From positions 6,004,001-6,068,000 of the forward strand of contig NZ_CP036276.1 of the NCBI RefSeq assembly GCF_007747995.1: 64,000 nt of DNA, given 5' to 3'. The translations under genes were made by a program, and so were the position numbers. This DNA is from Symmachiella dynata. GTDB lineage: Bacteria; Planctomycetota; Planctomycetia; Planctomycetales; Planctomycetaceae. Shown in pieces: positions 54,206-64,000 of this stretch (positions within the stretch are counted from its first letter, which is position 1; the number at the start of each line of letters is the position of its first letter). Under the pieces are notes generated by a model. It saw nothing but the letters and a program-made list of their open reading frames with translations, was not told the DNA's origin and ran no database searches.

Positions 54206-54931
54206 TTAGCGGACGGAAAGTGCTTCCCGCTCCGCTTGCCCTAGAAATAATTCCGCCAATGTGATGTCGCCGGAGTTGAGGCGCCGACCTGCAACAGAGA
54301 GCGAACCGGGACGGACTTGCAGCGATTCCAAGACAGGCTGTTGAAAACCAAACTGACCTAATTCGACAAGAATCACCTGATTTCCGTCGCGTTGCGTGAA
54401 GACATGCAGGCACCCCGATTCGGTCAACATTCGCGACATTTCAGCCAACACATCGTCCATTGGCAATGGAATCCCGCCGGCGCGCGCACTAGCAAATTCG
54501 ACTGCCAAACAATCCGGAGTTTCGATATCGGGCTTCAACTGCACGCTAATGACCGTGTCCCAATATTCGTCTCGATAATGAAACGCGAGGTGGATCGTAT
54601 CCTCAGTAAAATGTAGCCGTGGTTCACTCACACCGATCGGCAACCAATGCGCGCGATGTCGGGGAAGTTCCTCGGCCAACCAACTGTTGATTTGGGTCGC
54701 TGTGAATTCTTGCGACCATTCATCGGCATGATAAATGTCATCGACCAGACGCAGTGTCCGCTGCTCCAGATGTTGGGCTTGTTGTTGCCGCTGTTGGGGA
54801 TCGGCTTGTTGCTTTAAGGCGTCTTGGTAAAACCGGGGCACTTGGTGAAAGGACCAGCCCGTGGCCGCGGCGACCGCGGTCAGTAAGAGGACGACTAAAC
54901 AACCGCCGATCAATGCATGTGATCGTTTCAT
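54206..54931 (-). CDS. Membrane-anchored protein of unknown function
   Basis: A 241-residue protein with one N-terminal hydrophobic segment (ALIGGCLVVLLLTAVAAATG) and a periplasmic body. The region ATQINSWLAEELPRHR and the following SEPRLHFTEDTIHLAFHY is reminiscent of YceB/DUF2993-like lipid-binding proteins, but I would not assign it. It lies upstream of the WD40 kinase with a 155-bp gap and could be an operon partner. The ATG has GGGGAGAA about 8 bp upstream. Confidence 0.7.
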   Translation of the reverse strand: MKRSHALIGGCLVVLLLTAVAAATGWSFHQVPRFYQDALKQQADPQQRQQQAQHLEQRTLRLVDDIYHADEWSQEFTATQINSWLAEELPRHRAHWLPIGVSEPRLHFTEDTIHLAFHYRDEYWDTVISVQLKPDIETPDCLAVEFASARAGGIPLPMDDVLAEMSRMLTESGCLHVFTQRDGNQVILVELGQFGFQQPVLESLQVRPGSLSVAGRRLNSGDITLAELFLGQAEREALSVR

Positions 54932-55534
54932 GAGCAATTCTCCCCGCGGACGCCATGTCAAAATGAAGTCCGCGTCGAACTGTCGTCAAAACTGCCTTAC
55001 GCGTGTCAACATCAGCGGTATCTTGCTATCGCCGAAACTCGTAAAGTCGGTTTTGCACCGCGTTGCCGAATTTGACTTTGCGTGGAGTCGATTGCTTCCT
55101 GACACCGCACGGCGCAGGGAGACACAATGAGGCCCAGATAGGTTGGGCAAGACGACTCAGGGGGACTCCGCGAAAATCCAACGTTTGAGGGATCACGATA
55201 TGGAGACAAACGTCAGCCGACCTGTCACCGATGACTTGGCGACTGCCGTGTGAGGCGGGAATGCCTCAACTAAAAAAGAGGGGACTGAACTTGTGACTGA
55301 TTGCGATGAGAAACGGGTGTACGCCCATGCGAACACCGGAAAATGCAATGGCAACGTGCTGTGAAGTTCGTCAAAAAATGATGTGCATTGCCGCGCGTCG
55401 CCCCAACCGGACGAGAGTGCGCGGTGGAATCCTACGGCGGAAGGTGAAATGGGTCAAGATGTGTCCGCTGGCGAAAGTTGACACCGACCACATAAGTTGG
55501 AATCTCTTTCACAAACGGCTAGAAATTTATCGTT
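54932..55534. other. Intergenic stretch without recognised features
   Basis: About 600 bp between two leftward genes. The few open frames are short and without ribosome sites. No repeat or hairpin stands out. Confidence 0.5.
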
Positions 55535-55882
55535 TTATGACTCGCCCGATTCGCCTTGTAATGGCACGTCGGACATGTCGTCCAGTGGCTGGATTGTCGG
55601 CATCGGGGAATCGTTTTTCAAAAATTTCCGATCACGGTTGATGATGCCGCGGCGCATGGCGCACGTTAGGCAAAATCGCTCACCACCATTTTCGAGATAG
55701 ATTTCTCCGGTGATCAGTAAATGGAAAAAATCTTGGCCGGGGTGTTGGGCAAAACAGCGTTCTGTGCCGCCGGAATGTTTGATATGCGCCGACCAGCCTG
55801 TGGAGTGGGGCACGTATAGTCGTTCGTCGACCGCCGGTTGCGTATCCTCAAGAACTATTCCGTCGTGGTCGCTGTTAGCCAT
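55535..55882 (-). CDS. Small conserved planctomycete protein
   Basis: A 115-residue soluble protein with a GGERFCLTCAMRRGII stretch that contains a CxxC pair and looks like a metal site, and LLITGEIYLENGG just before it. I believe this is a lineage-specific family but know no function. The ATG has GGGAG 6 bp upstream. It stands alone. Confidence 0.6.
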   Translation of the reverse strand: MANSDHDGIVLEDTQPAVDERLYVPHSTGWSAHIKHSGGTERCFAQHPGQDFFHLLITGEIYLENGGERFCLTCAMRRGIINRDRKFLKNDSPMPTIQPLDDMSDVPLQGESGES

Positions 55883-56483
55883 GCCTCACTCCCGAAGTAA
55901 ATCAAAATCTTTGTGCGGCGAAAAATTGCACAACTGGTTCTGCCGAGGTCATCATCTCAAAACGTACCCACCGGCGCCTAGCAAGGCGCCCGATTCTCGC
56001 GCGGACCGCTAAGATCAGCACGATCCGAAACGGACTCTCAACCTCGACAACTCTTCTAAACCAGACAAACAGATGCATTGAAGGGCTTACGGCACCGATG
56101 CTGCGGCCCTTTTCCCTCCGTAATACTTCCGCCGCTAATGAGAGTATAGGGCAATTTGTGCAATTGGTGCAGTCTAGTCAACAGAGCTCGTCGTTCAGCG
56201 TGCCCGACAGCGGCTTCCTGCAGCTAAAATTTTAGAGATCCAATTGCGCAAACCACAACGTCCGCGCAACGGGTACCGGTCGAAACGCCGGTCTCCATCA
56301 TCGCCAAGCCCAAGCAACGGAATCGCCGATACCCGTATCGCTAAGTCAAGACGATCACAGCAAAACGCGACGGGGAGGAATCGCGATCGGCATGCACGCC
56401 GGCGCGATTCTCGGTTGGAAAACCGAACTCTCCTTGCGTTTGAGAAACACGCCCCTCCGAATGACTCAGAGGTACCATACACG
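55883..56483. other. Divergent intergenic region
   Basis: About 600 bp between divergent small genes. An open frame covers 56244-56483 in phase with the next gene but is Arg/Ser-rich and implausible. I see no promoter with confidence. Confidence 0.45.
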
Positions 56484-56774
56484 ATGTTAGAATGCGTTGA
56501 CGAGATTCGTTGTTTGGATGATTTGCGAAACTTTATCCATCACAAATTGTGTGAATGCGAAAACCTGGTTCTCGAACAATTTTCCATGAGTGAGATGCAA
56601 CTCACTCGCCGGGGCCGCGACTGCGGATTGCAATTCTCGCTGCAAGGCCCCCGTAGCGTCCGCTTGGGAGCCATCTGGGCCTCCGACCACAATATCATTT
56701 ATTTTTACGACGCACGCGGCATCCGTTACCTAAAAGTCAAACTCCGCCAACGGTTGCTCCCTCAAGCCGCGTAA
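56484..56774 (+). CDS. Small conserved planctomycete protein
   Basis: A 96-residue protein with the opening MLECVDEIRCLDDLRNFIHH, then CENLVLEQFSMSEMQLTRRG, and ending SDHNIIYFYDARG plus KVKLRQ. The pattern is one I associate with a widespread short planctomycete family of unknown role. Because the first 240 bases of the longer frame are low quality, ATG 56484 with AGAGG about 11 bp upstream is taken as start. It converges on an esterase gene, with a nested palindrome between. Confidence 0.65.
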   Translation: MLECVDEIRCLDDLRNFIHHKLCECENLVLEQFSMSEMQLTRRGRDCGLQFSLQGPRSVRLGAIWASDHNIIYFYDARGIRYLKVKLRQRLLPQAA

Positions 56775-56832
56775 TTTGATGCGACAAACCGGATGGTTGG
56801 CGGGACAGGTCTGGAGAATGCGTCGTTTAGCC

Positions 56833-56956
56833 AACCGTTGAAAAACAAAAACATACGAGAATCGGGTGCCACTGCTGGCTTGTCCAGCAGTGTATTGCCG
56901 GTCGCTCAGTTTGCACTGGCTCAATAAGCCGCCAGTGGCCCCCTTTTTCAACGGTT
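56833..56956. repeat. Nested palindrome with twin hairpins at converging gene ends
   Basis: Outer 13-bp perfect arms AACCGTTGAAAAA (56833-56845) and TTTTTCAACGGTT (56944-56956). Inside are two hairpins, CACTGCTGG/CCAGCAGTG (56870-56892) and CACTGG/CCAGTG (56914-56937). The CACTGCTGG hairpin has the same GGACAAGCC centre, on the other strand, as one at 43740-43762. Confidence 0.8.
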
Positions 56957-56984
56957 TCTTGGCCCACCCTGCCTGCCCCGCAGA

Positions 56985-57980
56985 CTATTCGGTCGTCGCC
57001 CGGCGTTGTTTGGCCAGCCAGGCGCAACATGCTTCGGGCAACCCTTCATGACCTCCTTGAAAGATGGTCACCCGTGCGTTGCCTGATTTGCGCCGCAATA
57101 TAATATCGCGGCCATAGGTCTCGTCGGTCACCTGATCGCTCGCTTGCGGCGCGGTCAGTTTTTGCGCCGTCCACAATTGCTCAGCCTCGTCGTCGGAGAC
57201 CCCATCGTCGCCGTTGGTTGTTGCAATGCGATTGAAGGCATTCAGCGAATGCGCGATCGGGACCGACCCGGTATGCCCGTCTTTGACCCCGGCAGCAATG
57301 TCGACGTGCAGGTCGCCCACTTGATGCAGAAAATGAATCGGCGACCGCGCACGATAGTCGGCATCGATTTCCTCTGACTCGCCCGGTTTCCCTTTCAGGA
57401 CTTTGAGGATGTCGAGCGCATAGCCTGCGGGTTTGCCGTCCGGTGCATGAAAGTTGTACCACTGCGGCAGGTCCGTGATTCCGACCCAGGCCGAAACCGC
57501 TGAGAAACGCTGCGGATAGTATCCGGCCATCAACAACGTCATATGCCCTCCGCCGGAGGCACCGGCCAAGTAAACCCGCTGCGGGTCGACCTTGTAGTGC
57601 TGTTCGACATAATTCATCGCATCGATGATGTCGGTCCGTGCCAATTTCGATCCGCACGCCTCGGGGCGCTTGTTGGGTCCGCGAAAATTGGGCAACAACA
57701 AAATCCATCCGCGACGGACGGCTTGCTTTTGATACTCGAGCGATGCTTCCTGCCGATAATCCGCGCTCCAAGAGTGCAACCAAATCAGTAGCGGCGTGGG
57801 TTGCTCGCGGGCCGTCTCGGGCGCCCACAACAAGGATGTTTGCGGCGTCCTGTCGAGTGAACTGGTTACGGATATTTTTTCGAGCATGGGCAATGGGTCC
57901 TCACCACGGCAGACGGAATCCGGCCGTCCGAATCCGCTGACTACCAACAAGGCCAACAGTACGCCGACGGCACGACTCAT
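56985..57980 (-). CDS. Exported alpha/beta hydrolase (prolyl oligopeptidase-like esterase)
   Basis: A 331-residue serine hydrolase with a signal peptide ([15 protein letters not shown]). The elbow is [16 protein letters not shown], the oxyanion region is [14 protein letters not shown], and the histidine is near the end in [11 protein letters not shown]. Its ATG overlaps the stop of the upstream permease gene (ATGA), so the two are co-translated. Substrate is not evident; an ester or peptide related to what the permease imports is possible. It has an extra insertion around residues 170-240. Confidence 0.85.
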   Translation of the reverse strand: MSRAVGVLLALLVVSGFGRPDSVCRGEDPLPMLEKISVTSSLDRTPQTSLLWAPETAREQPTPLLIWLHSWSADYRQEASLEYQKQAVRRGWILLLPNFRGPNKRPEACGSKLARTDIIDAMNYVEQHYKVDPQRVYLAGASGGGHMTLLMAGYYPQRFSAVSAWVGITDLPQWYNFHAPDGKPAGYALDILKVLKGKPGESEEIDADYRARSPIHFLHQVGDLHVDIAAGVKDGHTGSVPIAHSLNAFNRIATTNGDDGVSDDEAEQLWTAQKLTAPQASDQVTDETYGRDIILRRKSGNARVTIFQGGHEGLPEACCAWLAKQRRATTE

Positions 57981-59590
57981 TCCACGGTCTCCTGGGGTTT
58001 TTGCAAAACTCCGATGATAAAGAATACAGCGGCGAACAACAAATATCCCACCGCAATCTGATTAGCACGAAATGCCAATGCCCCTTGCATCGGTTGGGTT
58101 GCTCCGAACAAATAATCGAGCGCATTACCGCTAATTTGATAAGCATGTGTCAATCCGCAATAGGCAAACGCTGCGGCAAACAGCGACCAGATGGCGGCCG
58201 TATAGAAACGCTGCTCGATCAAAAACACGGAGATCGCAGCCAGCATCATACAGGTAAAAATGTAACCGCGTTCCATCACGAACATGCCATGCAGCAAAAA
58301 ACCATTGACGGCGACTGTGGGGTTGGCTTCTAACGCTTTTTGCGCCGAGCCTCCCGCTTGAGTGTAAGCACCTAGCACGACCGTGGCGCCCCAGGCGGCG
58401 ATGGCCGGGAAGAGTCCGACCGCCACGGCCGGTGCATGTTCACGCGGCGTACTTTGAAATGCTTGGGCCGTAATGATGATGCCGATCCACAACACGATCG
58501 CAATCCCCGCTTGCATCGGAATCAGGCTATTGACCAGCGCCACCGTTCCGGTCAGGCACATCAAAGCAATCACCACGCCGTTGAGCGTCGAGTAACCCGC
58601 CCGCGCGCCGAGCCCTTTCCAACCGGGGTGTCCGATGTAGATCGTCGTCGGAAAACAACTCCCAAACCCCGCCGCTAACATCGTTCCCACGCCATTAACG
58701 GCCAACGAGGAGCGCGTGTCGTACGAATCGCCGGCGGCTTCGGCCGATTCAATGTTCTGCAAACTACCAATAACGTTGAATAGTCCCATCGGCACAATCA
58801 CTGAGAGATATCTCAACCAATGACTATCAGCGGTCAGCAGTTTCCAAATCTCCGCGCCGGCGAATTGCGGCGGGCACCAGCCACGTGCCTCCCATGCCTG
58901 GGTTGTTTCATGCAGCCCGACGGTCACTCCCGTTATGTCGGCCGGCAGTACCCAGGCAATCAGCGTGCCCAGCGTGACTGCAATCAATCCGCCGGGCAGA
59001 CCCCAGGGCAACGAGATCCTAGAAAAATAGGTAATCAAAATCACCGCCAACGGCAGCATCGCCACGAGCGGGTATTGAAAAATCTCCAGCGCGAAGGTCA
59101 TCGAAATAAAACCGATGGCGATCCCTGCCAATGTCGACAACAATGCAGCACGAGGCGTGTTGCGGCGAACGGTATCGGCCACGAGCGATCCTGAAAATTC
59201 AATCAACCCGCTCCCCAAACAGGCGAGCAATCCCATTTGCCAAGCCGCTTCGGCACTCTGCGTGTCGTCATAGACCGGTTTGATCACGAAGAACACGAAT
59301 ACCAACAGGGAGACCGTATTGATGCCATAAGGCAAAGCGGTAACATCATCTCGCCCCGTCCGTGCTGCCAGTCGATGGGCCTGCCAAGCATAAAACAGAT
59401 TGCCAAAAACGATGCTGACAGCAGCGCCGGGGAGGATATGTTGATACAAATACCGGGCATCCTCACCCGACATTCCGCACAGACCGGTACACAGACTGAT
59501 GATCAACAACAACTGCACCAGGTTGTCGACAAACAACCCGAAGAAGCCATCAAGATCGCGGCGGACAAATAATGGATAGCGTGTTGACAT
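57977..59590 (-). CDS. NCS2-family permease
   Basis: A 537-residue membrane protein with about 12-14 helices of the NCS2 (xanthine/uracil) type. The N-terminal [19 protein letters not shown] and [10 protein letters not shown] blocks and a central [19 protein letters not shown] block with the conserved polar residues, then [23 protein letters not shown], match the AzgA/YgfQ-like subgroup. Substrate may be a nucleobase. It overlaps the next gene by four bases. Confidence 0.88.
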   Translation of the reverse strand: MSTRYPLFVRRDLDGFFGLFVDNLVQLLLIISLCTGLCGMSGEDARYLYQHILPGAAVSIVFGNLFYAWQAHRLAARTGRDDVTALPYGINTVSLLVFVFFVIKPVYDDTQSAEAAWQMGLLACLGSGLIEFSGSLVADTVRRNTPRAALLSTLAGIAIGFISMTFALEIFQYPLVAMLPLAVILITYFSRISLPWGLPGGLIAVTLGTLIAWVLPADITGVTVGLHETTQAWEARGWCPPQFAGAEIWKLLTADSHWLRYLSVIVPMGLFNVIGSLQNIESAEAAGDSYDTRSSLAVNGVGTMLAAGFGSCFPTTIYIGHPGWKGLGARAGYSTLNGVVIALMCLTGTVALVNSLIPMQAGIAIVLWIGIIITAQAFQSTPREHAPAVAVGLFPAIAAWGATVVLGAYTQAGGSAQKALEANPTVAVNGFLLHGMFVMERGYIFTCMMLAAISVFLIEQRFYTAAIWSLFAAAFAYCGLTHAYQISGNALDYLFGATQPMQGALAFRANQIAVGYLLFAAVFFIIGVLQKPQETVE

Positions 59591-59967
59591 AGCCCAGGCA
59601 GCCTAGCGGGCAGGCAAAGGGGACGTCAAGTTCGCCCTGGCGCGAGGCTTGCGGCCGAAGTGCGACGGTGGTTCTCGATTGTGAGAACATATCAGGAACT
59701 GCTAGTCACCATCGCCAGGGCGGCATTTCTCGTGAAAACGGGGTGGAATCGGCTGTGGTCCGCTGAAATCGTGCCCTGCAGAGTTGAACAGCCCTCCCGT
59801 CAGCCGCTAAGCTTGTCGCTTATTCACCACCGAACTATTCATCACCGAACAAAAATCGTATCCCGGACGAGGCTGGATCGCTCTGCGCCCATGTCCCGCC
59901 GTGAACCAACCCCCTTAATACGGGAGTCGGCGACCAACCGTCGATTCACAGAGAGCACACGCAACGT
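59591..59967. other. Divergent intergenic region
   Basis: About 380 bp between the divergent permease and CrtI-like genes. I see no clear promoter, hairpin or gene. Confidence 0.5.
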
Positions 59968-61389
<1,422 letters not shown>

Positions 61390-61395
61390 TTTGAG

Positions 61396-61500
61396 TGGCC
61401 GGTGGCCAGAAGTAGTAGGCAGTAGACGGTAGGCAGTAGGCAGAAAGATATTGGTTGGGGCGTCCCTGGTCTTCCTCAAGCCTGTTCCCTCACGCCTCAT
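61396..61500. repeat. Short direct repeats between two genes
   Basis: After the stop codon: GTGGCCGGTGGCCAG, then three imperfect copies of AGTAGGCAGTAG, then CCTCAAGCCTGTTCCCTCACG related to 15185-15255. The block separates the CrtI-like and FabZ-like genes. Confidence 0.65.
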
Positions 61501-61550
61501 GCCAATCGTCCCACAGCCTCATTCCCCCAACACAGAGGTTTTTTACCCCC

Positions 61551-61979
61551 GTGGATAGCTCTGAGATTGAAAAACTTATTCCGCATCGCGATCCCTTTTT
61601 GTGGATTGATCATGTGACCGAGATCACTGAGACGGGGATTCGGGCGACGAAAGTGATTGATCCGGCGCTGGATGTCTTTCGCGGGCACTATCCACACTTT
61701 CCGGTGTTGCCGGGCGTGTTGATTTTGGAGGCCTGTTTTCAAGCTGGGGCGATTTTCATTAGCCGCACCGCTGAGATCGATGCGGGGATGGTGCCGGTGG
61801 TGACCCGGGTGAACAACGTCAAATTCCGCCAAATGGTCCGTCCGGGAGACACGTTGGATATTGAAGCGGAATTGACCGAACGGCTTAGCAACGCCTATTT
61901 TTTCACCGCCAAGGCGACCGTTGCCGGCAAGGTCGCTGCTCGGGTCGAGTTCGCCTGTGCCGAAGCGCCGGCGGAATGA
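61551..61979 (+). CDS. FabZ-like 3-hydroxyacyl-ACP dehydratase
   Basis: A 142-residue hotdog-fold protein. HRDPFLWIDHV and the active-site GHYPHFPVLPGVLILEACFQ with catalytic His and Glu match the FabZ family, while FRQMVRPGDTLDIEAELTER is the following strand. The start is GTG 61551 with AGAGG about 12 bp upstream; a longer frame to 61455 would come from repeat DNA. Its place beside the CrtI-like gene suggests a specialised fatty-acyl pathway. Confidence 0.85.
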   Translation: MDSSEIEKLIPHRDPFLWIDHVTEITETGIRATKVIDPALDVFRGHYPHFPVLPGVLILEACFQAGAIFISRTAEIDAGMVPVVTRVNNVKFRQMVRPGDTLDIEAELTERLSNAYFFTAKATVAGKVAARVEFACAEAPAE

Positions 61980-62060
61980 TGGGCAGCGCCGACGCCCGGT
62001 GATACAATCCTTTGCCGGTGTCCCGTCATCCCACGGTTGTCACAAGATTCGAGCATTCCC

Positions 62061-62276
62061 ATGGCCGACGATCCCAAGATCACTGCTGAAACCGTGAAAC
62101 AGATGGCAGCTGAATTGCTCGCGCTGCCTCTAGACGAATCCGAACAGGAGATGGTTGCCGGACTGCTCAATTCGCTCCACAAGGACATGCGGGCGCTGCG
62201 GCGGTTGGATATCACCACGGCCGAACCGGCAACGCTCTATCGACCGGGGGACGGGCCGGGAGAAGGGGACGCATGA
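62061..62276 (+). CDS. AtzG/GatC-like small amidase subunit
   Basis: A 71-residue protein. The helical segment ITAETVKQMAAELLALPLD and the end TAEPATLYRPG match AtzG/GatC-type subunits, which wrap around an amidase. It is nearer to AtzG, where EPA.xxRPG is common, than to GatC of about 95 residues. It overlaps the amidase gene by ATGA (62273-62276). The start at 62061 has no strong ribosome site. Confidence 0.75.
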   Translation: MADDPKITAETVKQMAAELLALPLDESEQEMVAGLLNSLHKDMRALRRLDITTAEPATLYRPGDGPGEGDA

Positions 62277-63676
62277 TCTTTCAGCCTCCCCATGTGATTG
62301 AAATCGCAACCGCCGTACGCGAACGGCGGACACTGGCTCGCGAGATCATTGACGAAGCTCTCTCACGCATCTCCCGTTTTCAAGAACCGTTTCATCTGTT
62401 TACGGCCATCTTGCCCGAGCTGGCGCGGCAACAAGCCAAAGCCGTCGATGCCCGCGTGCTCAAAGGGGACGACTTACCGTTGGCCGGCGTGCCGTTTGCT
62501 GTCAAAGATTTGATCGACGTCGCCGGCGTGCCGACCACGTGTGGTTCGCAGGCGTTTGCGAATCACAAAGCGGCGGCCGATGCCACCGTTGTGAAGAAAC
62601 TGGTCGACGCCGGAGCTGTGTTGTTGGGCAAGTTGAACATGCACGAATGCGCGTTCGGCTTTACGGGCGAAAATGCGATCTACGGCAATTGCCCCAACCC
62701 GTGGAACACCGAGCGGATTGCCGGTGGATCGAGCAGCGGGTCGGCGGTCGCGGTTTCACTGGGAATTTGCGGATTCACGTTGGGGTCCGATACCGGCGGT
62801 TCGATCCGCATGCCGGCGGCGCTGTGCAATCTGGTGGGCCTTAAACCGACTTACGGCCGCGTCAGCCGCGCGGGGGTGATCCCGCTGTCGTGGTCGATGG
62901 ATCATATCGGCCCACTCGCACGCACAGCAGAGGAAACCGCGGTTGTGTTGGGGGCGATGGCCGGGGCGGATGGTCTCGATGAATCGAGCAGTTCCAGCGG
63001 TGTGCCGGATTACTCGGCCGAGTTAGGCCAAGAAATTCGCGGCCTAAAAATCGGCGTCCCCCGCAATTGGTTTTTCGATTCGCTGCAACCGCAGGTCGCC
63101 CAAGCGGTCACAACGGCGATTGATCGGATGACGGCGCTGGGAGCGAAGCGGGTGAAAGCCACCTTGCCGCACCTACCAGAAGTCCTCGGTGCGCATCGGG
63201 CCATTATCCTTTCCGAAGCGGCCAGTGCTTTTGAACCGTATCTGCGCGACCGGCCGGAAGATTTCTCGGTCGATATTCGCACGCTGCTGCAAGGGGGGCA
63301 ATTCATTCCGGCGGTCGATTACCTCAAAGCCCAGCGGGTGCGGCGGATTGTGCGACGGGACTGGGCCAAGGAGTTTGCACGCTTTGATTGCCTAGCCACC
63401 CCCACATCGGCGACGGTGGCGACAAGTTACGGGCAATCGAAGGTCAAACTTCCCGGCGGCGACACGCCGTTGTTGAACGCCTATCTGGACATGACGATGC
63501 CGTTTAACCTCAGCGGCCAACCAGCGCTGACGGTCCCCTGCGGATTTTCCGACGACGATTTGCCGATCGGCCTACAACTGGTCGGCGCTCCCTTCCGCGA
63601 AGCCATGCTACTGCGCGTCGCACACCAATACCAACAAGAAACCGCCTGGCACCACCGCCAACCTCCACTGGGCTAA
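62273..63676 (+). CDS. Amidase signature family enzyme
   Basis: A 467-residue amidase. The Ser-cisSer-Lys triad is Lys78 (PFAVKDLID), Ser153 (AGGSSSGSAVA) and Ser177 (GSDTGGSIRMPAA). Downstream blocks (LKPTYGRVSRAGVIPLSWSM, DHIGPLARTAEE) are of general amidase rather than GatA type, where SSLDQIGP would be expected. Together with the AtzG/GatC-like partner and no gatB, an AtzEG-like or other small-amide hydrolase is likelier than a tRNA amidotransferase. Substrate unknown. The C-terminus ends 41 bp before a converging LRR gene. Confidence 0.85.
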   Translation: MIFQPPHVIEIATAVRERRTLAREIIDEALSRISRFQEPFHLFTAILPELARQQAKAVDARVLKGDDLPLAGVPFAVKDLIDVAGVPTTCGSQAFANHKAAADATVVKKLVDAGAVLLGKLNMHECAFGFTGENAIYGNCPNPWNTERIAGGSSSGSAVAVSLGICGFTLGSDTGGSIRMPAALCNLVGLKPTYGRVSRAGVIPLSWSMDHIGPLARTAEETAVVLGAMAGADGLDESSSSSGVPDYSAELGQEIRGLKIGVPRNWFFDSLQPQVAQAVTTAIDRMTALGAKRVKATLPHLPEVLGAHRAIILSEAASAFEPYLRDRPEDFSVDIRTLLQGGQFIPAVDYLKAQRVRRIVRRDWAKEFARFDCLATPTSATVATSYGQSKVKLPGGDTPLLNAYLDMTMPFNLSGQPALTVPCGFSDDDLPIGLQLVGAPFREAMLLRVAHQYQQETAWHHRQPPLG

Positions 63677-63716
63677 TCGAATCCCAATCCCACGGCTCCG
63701 CCGACGTGCGCGGCGC

Positions 63717-64000
63717 TCATTCGTCCAATTTGAACCGGCTGGACAAACGGCGTTGCAATCGCCATTCGGCCTGTGAGGTCACGTTTGTATCGTACAACGA
63801 AACCACCTTTAGGTTTTCCAGCCAATACAAATGCTGCAAGCCTTCGTCAGATATCGAAGTTCCGGAAAGGAAAAGCTTCTGCAAATTGAACGACATGGAG
63901 AAATGCCCCAGTGCCTCGTCGTCGAACGCTTTGTCGCTCAACGACAAGACTTCTAAATGTTCGAATTGCGCAAGTTCTTTAAAGCTCCGGTGCGTTAGAT
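63717..64000 (-). CDS. Leucine-rich repeat protein (C-terminal part)
   Basis: The frame stays open from the right edge to the stop codon at 63717 and gives about 94 residues of LRR pattern: FKELAQFEHLEVLSLSD, NLQKLFLSGTSISDEGLQHL and LENLKVVSLYDTNVT, ending in a basic tail. The beginning of the gene lies outside the window. LRR proteins bind partners; in planctomycetes they are common and mostly unassigned. Confidence 0.75.
   Translation of the reverse strand, partial: LTHRSFKELAQFEHLEVLSLSDKAFDDEALGHFSMSFNLQKLFLSGTSISDEGLQHLYWLENLKVVSLYDTNVTSQAEWRLQRRLSSRFKLDE

Noticed and set aside
56244-56483. Longer start for the small protein at 56484
   Set aside because: The 80 extra residues are Arg/Ser/Pro-rich and unlike the conserved part; the internal ATG fits better.
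62061-63676. Assignment as GatC and GatA
   Set aside because: The amidase block around DHIGP is not GatA-like and no gatB is present; kept as AtzG/GatC-like plus amidase.

Overview
The window looks like chromosomal DNA of a planctomycete, probably a member of the Planctomycetaceae in the wide sense (a Gimesia- or Symmachiella-like organism is my best guess, not a proof). The reasons are lineage-typical families: three Tat-exported DUF1501 proteins, a DUF1559 protein with a type IV pilin-like prepilin motif, a very large Ser/Thr kinase with WD40 repeats, a Tat-exported Gfo/Idh/MocA oxidoreductase, a cytochrome/beta-propeller protein, and several small secreted or cytoplasmic proteins of planctomycete type. 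I see no transposase, prophage, integrase or CRISPR array.

Layout. 1-9.4 kb: the start of a leftward secreted protein, two tandem DUF1501 genes, a PL10-like pectate lyase, an SRPBCC protein, a lipoprotein, a YdjC-like deacetylase, an M28 peptidase and a small Tyr/Pro-rich exported protein. 10-12.1 kb: a membrane-anchored octaheme cytochrome and tRNA-Gly(CCC). 12.3-16.2 kb (leftward): DUF1501, ruvA, a cupin and ppk2. 16.5-20.9 kb: a promoter, kdsD and a 1068-residue OstA/LptA-like protein, a likely LPS-biogenesis unit. 20.9-29.3 kb: an esterase, an M3 oligopeptidase, a SnoaL-like protein, a Gly/Arg/Pro-repeat protein with TPRs, a conserved secreted protein and a histone-H1-like protein. 29.8-36.2 kb: aminotransferase, ispF, cysS, ruvC, trmH and glnA. 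36.4-39.7 kb: a free-standing LigD-type phosphoesterase domain, two small membrane proteins and a GntR(YtrA-type)-ABC transporter operon with its own operator. 39.7-44.2 kb: a zinc dehydrogenase, Gfo/Idh, DUF1559 and a His-rich exported protein. 44.8-54.9 kb: ruvB, Hsp70, macro domain, propeller-cytochrome, WD40 kinase and an anchored unknown. 55.5-64 kb: two small conserved proteins, an esterase-permease pair, a CrtI-like oxidase with a FabZ-like dehydratase, an AtzG/GatC-like subunit overlapping an amidase, and the end of an LRR protein.

The strongest unexplained signals are in non-coding DNA. First, a 93-bp element with conserved ends occurs twice, each time ending exactly 20 bp before a start codon (M3 peptidase and macro-domain genes). 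Second, large nested palindromes fill the space between converging genes and abut their stop codons or tRNA end almost to the base. Smaller palindromes do the same at other 3' ends, including one where the two opposing stop codons pair with each other. Protein-level curiosities are a cysteinyl-tRNA synthetase with no recognisable KMSKS motif, the very large OstA-like protein next to kdsD, and the amidase pair without a GatB.
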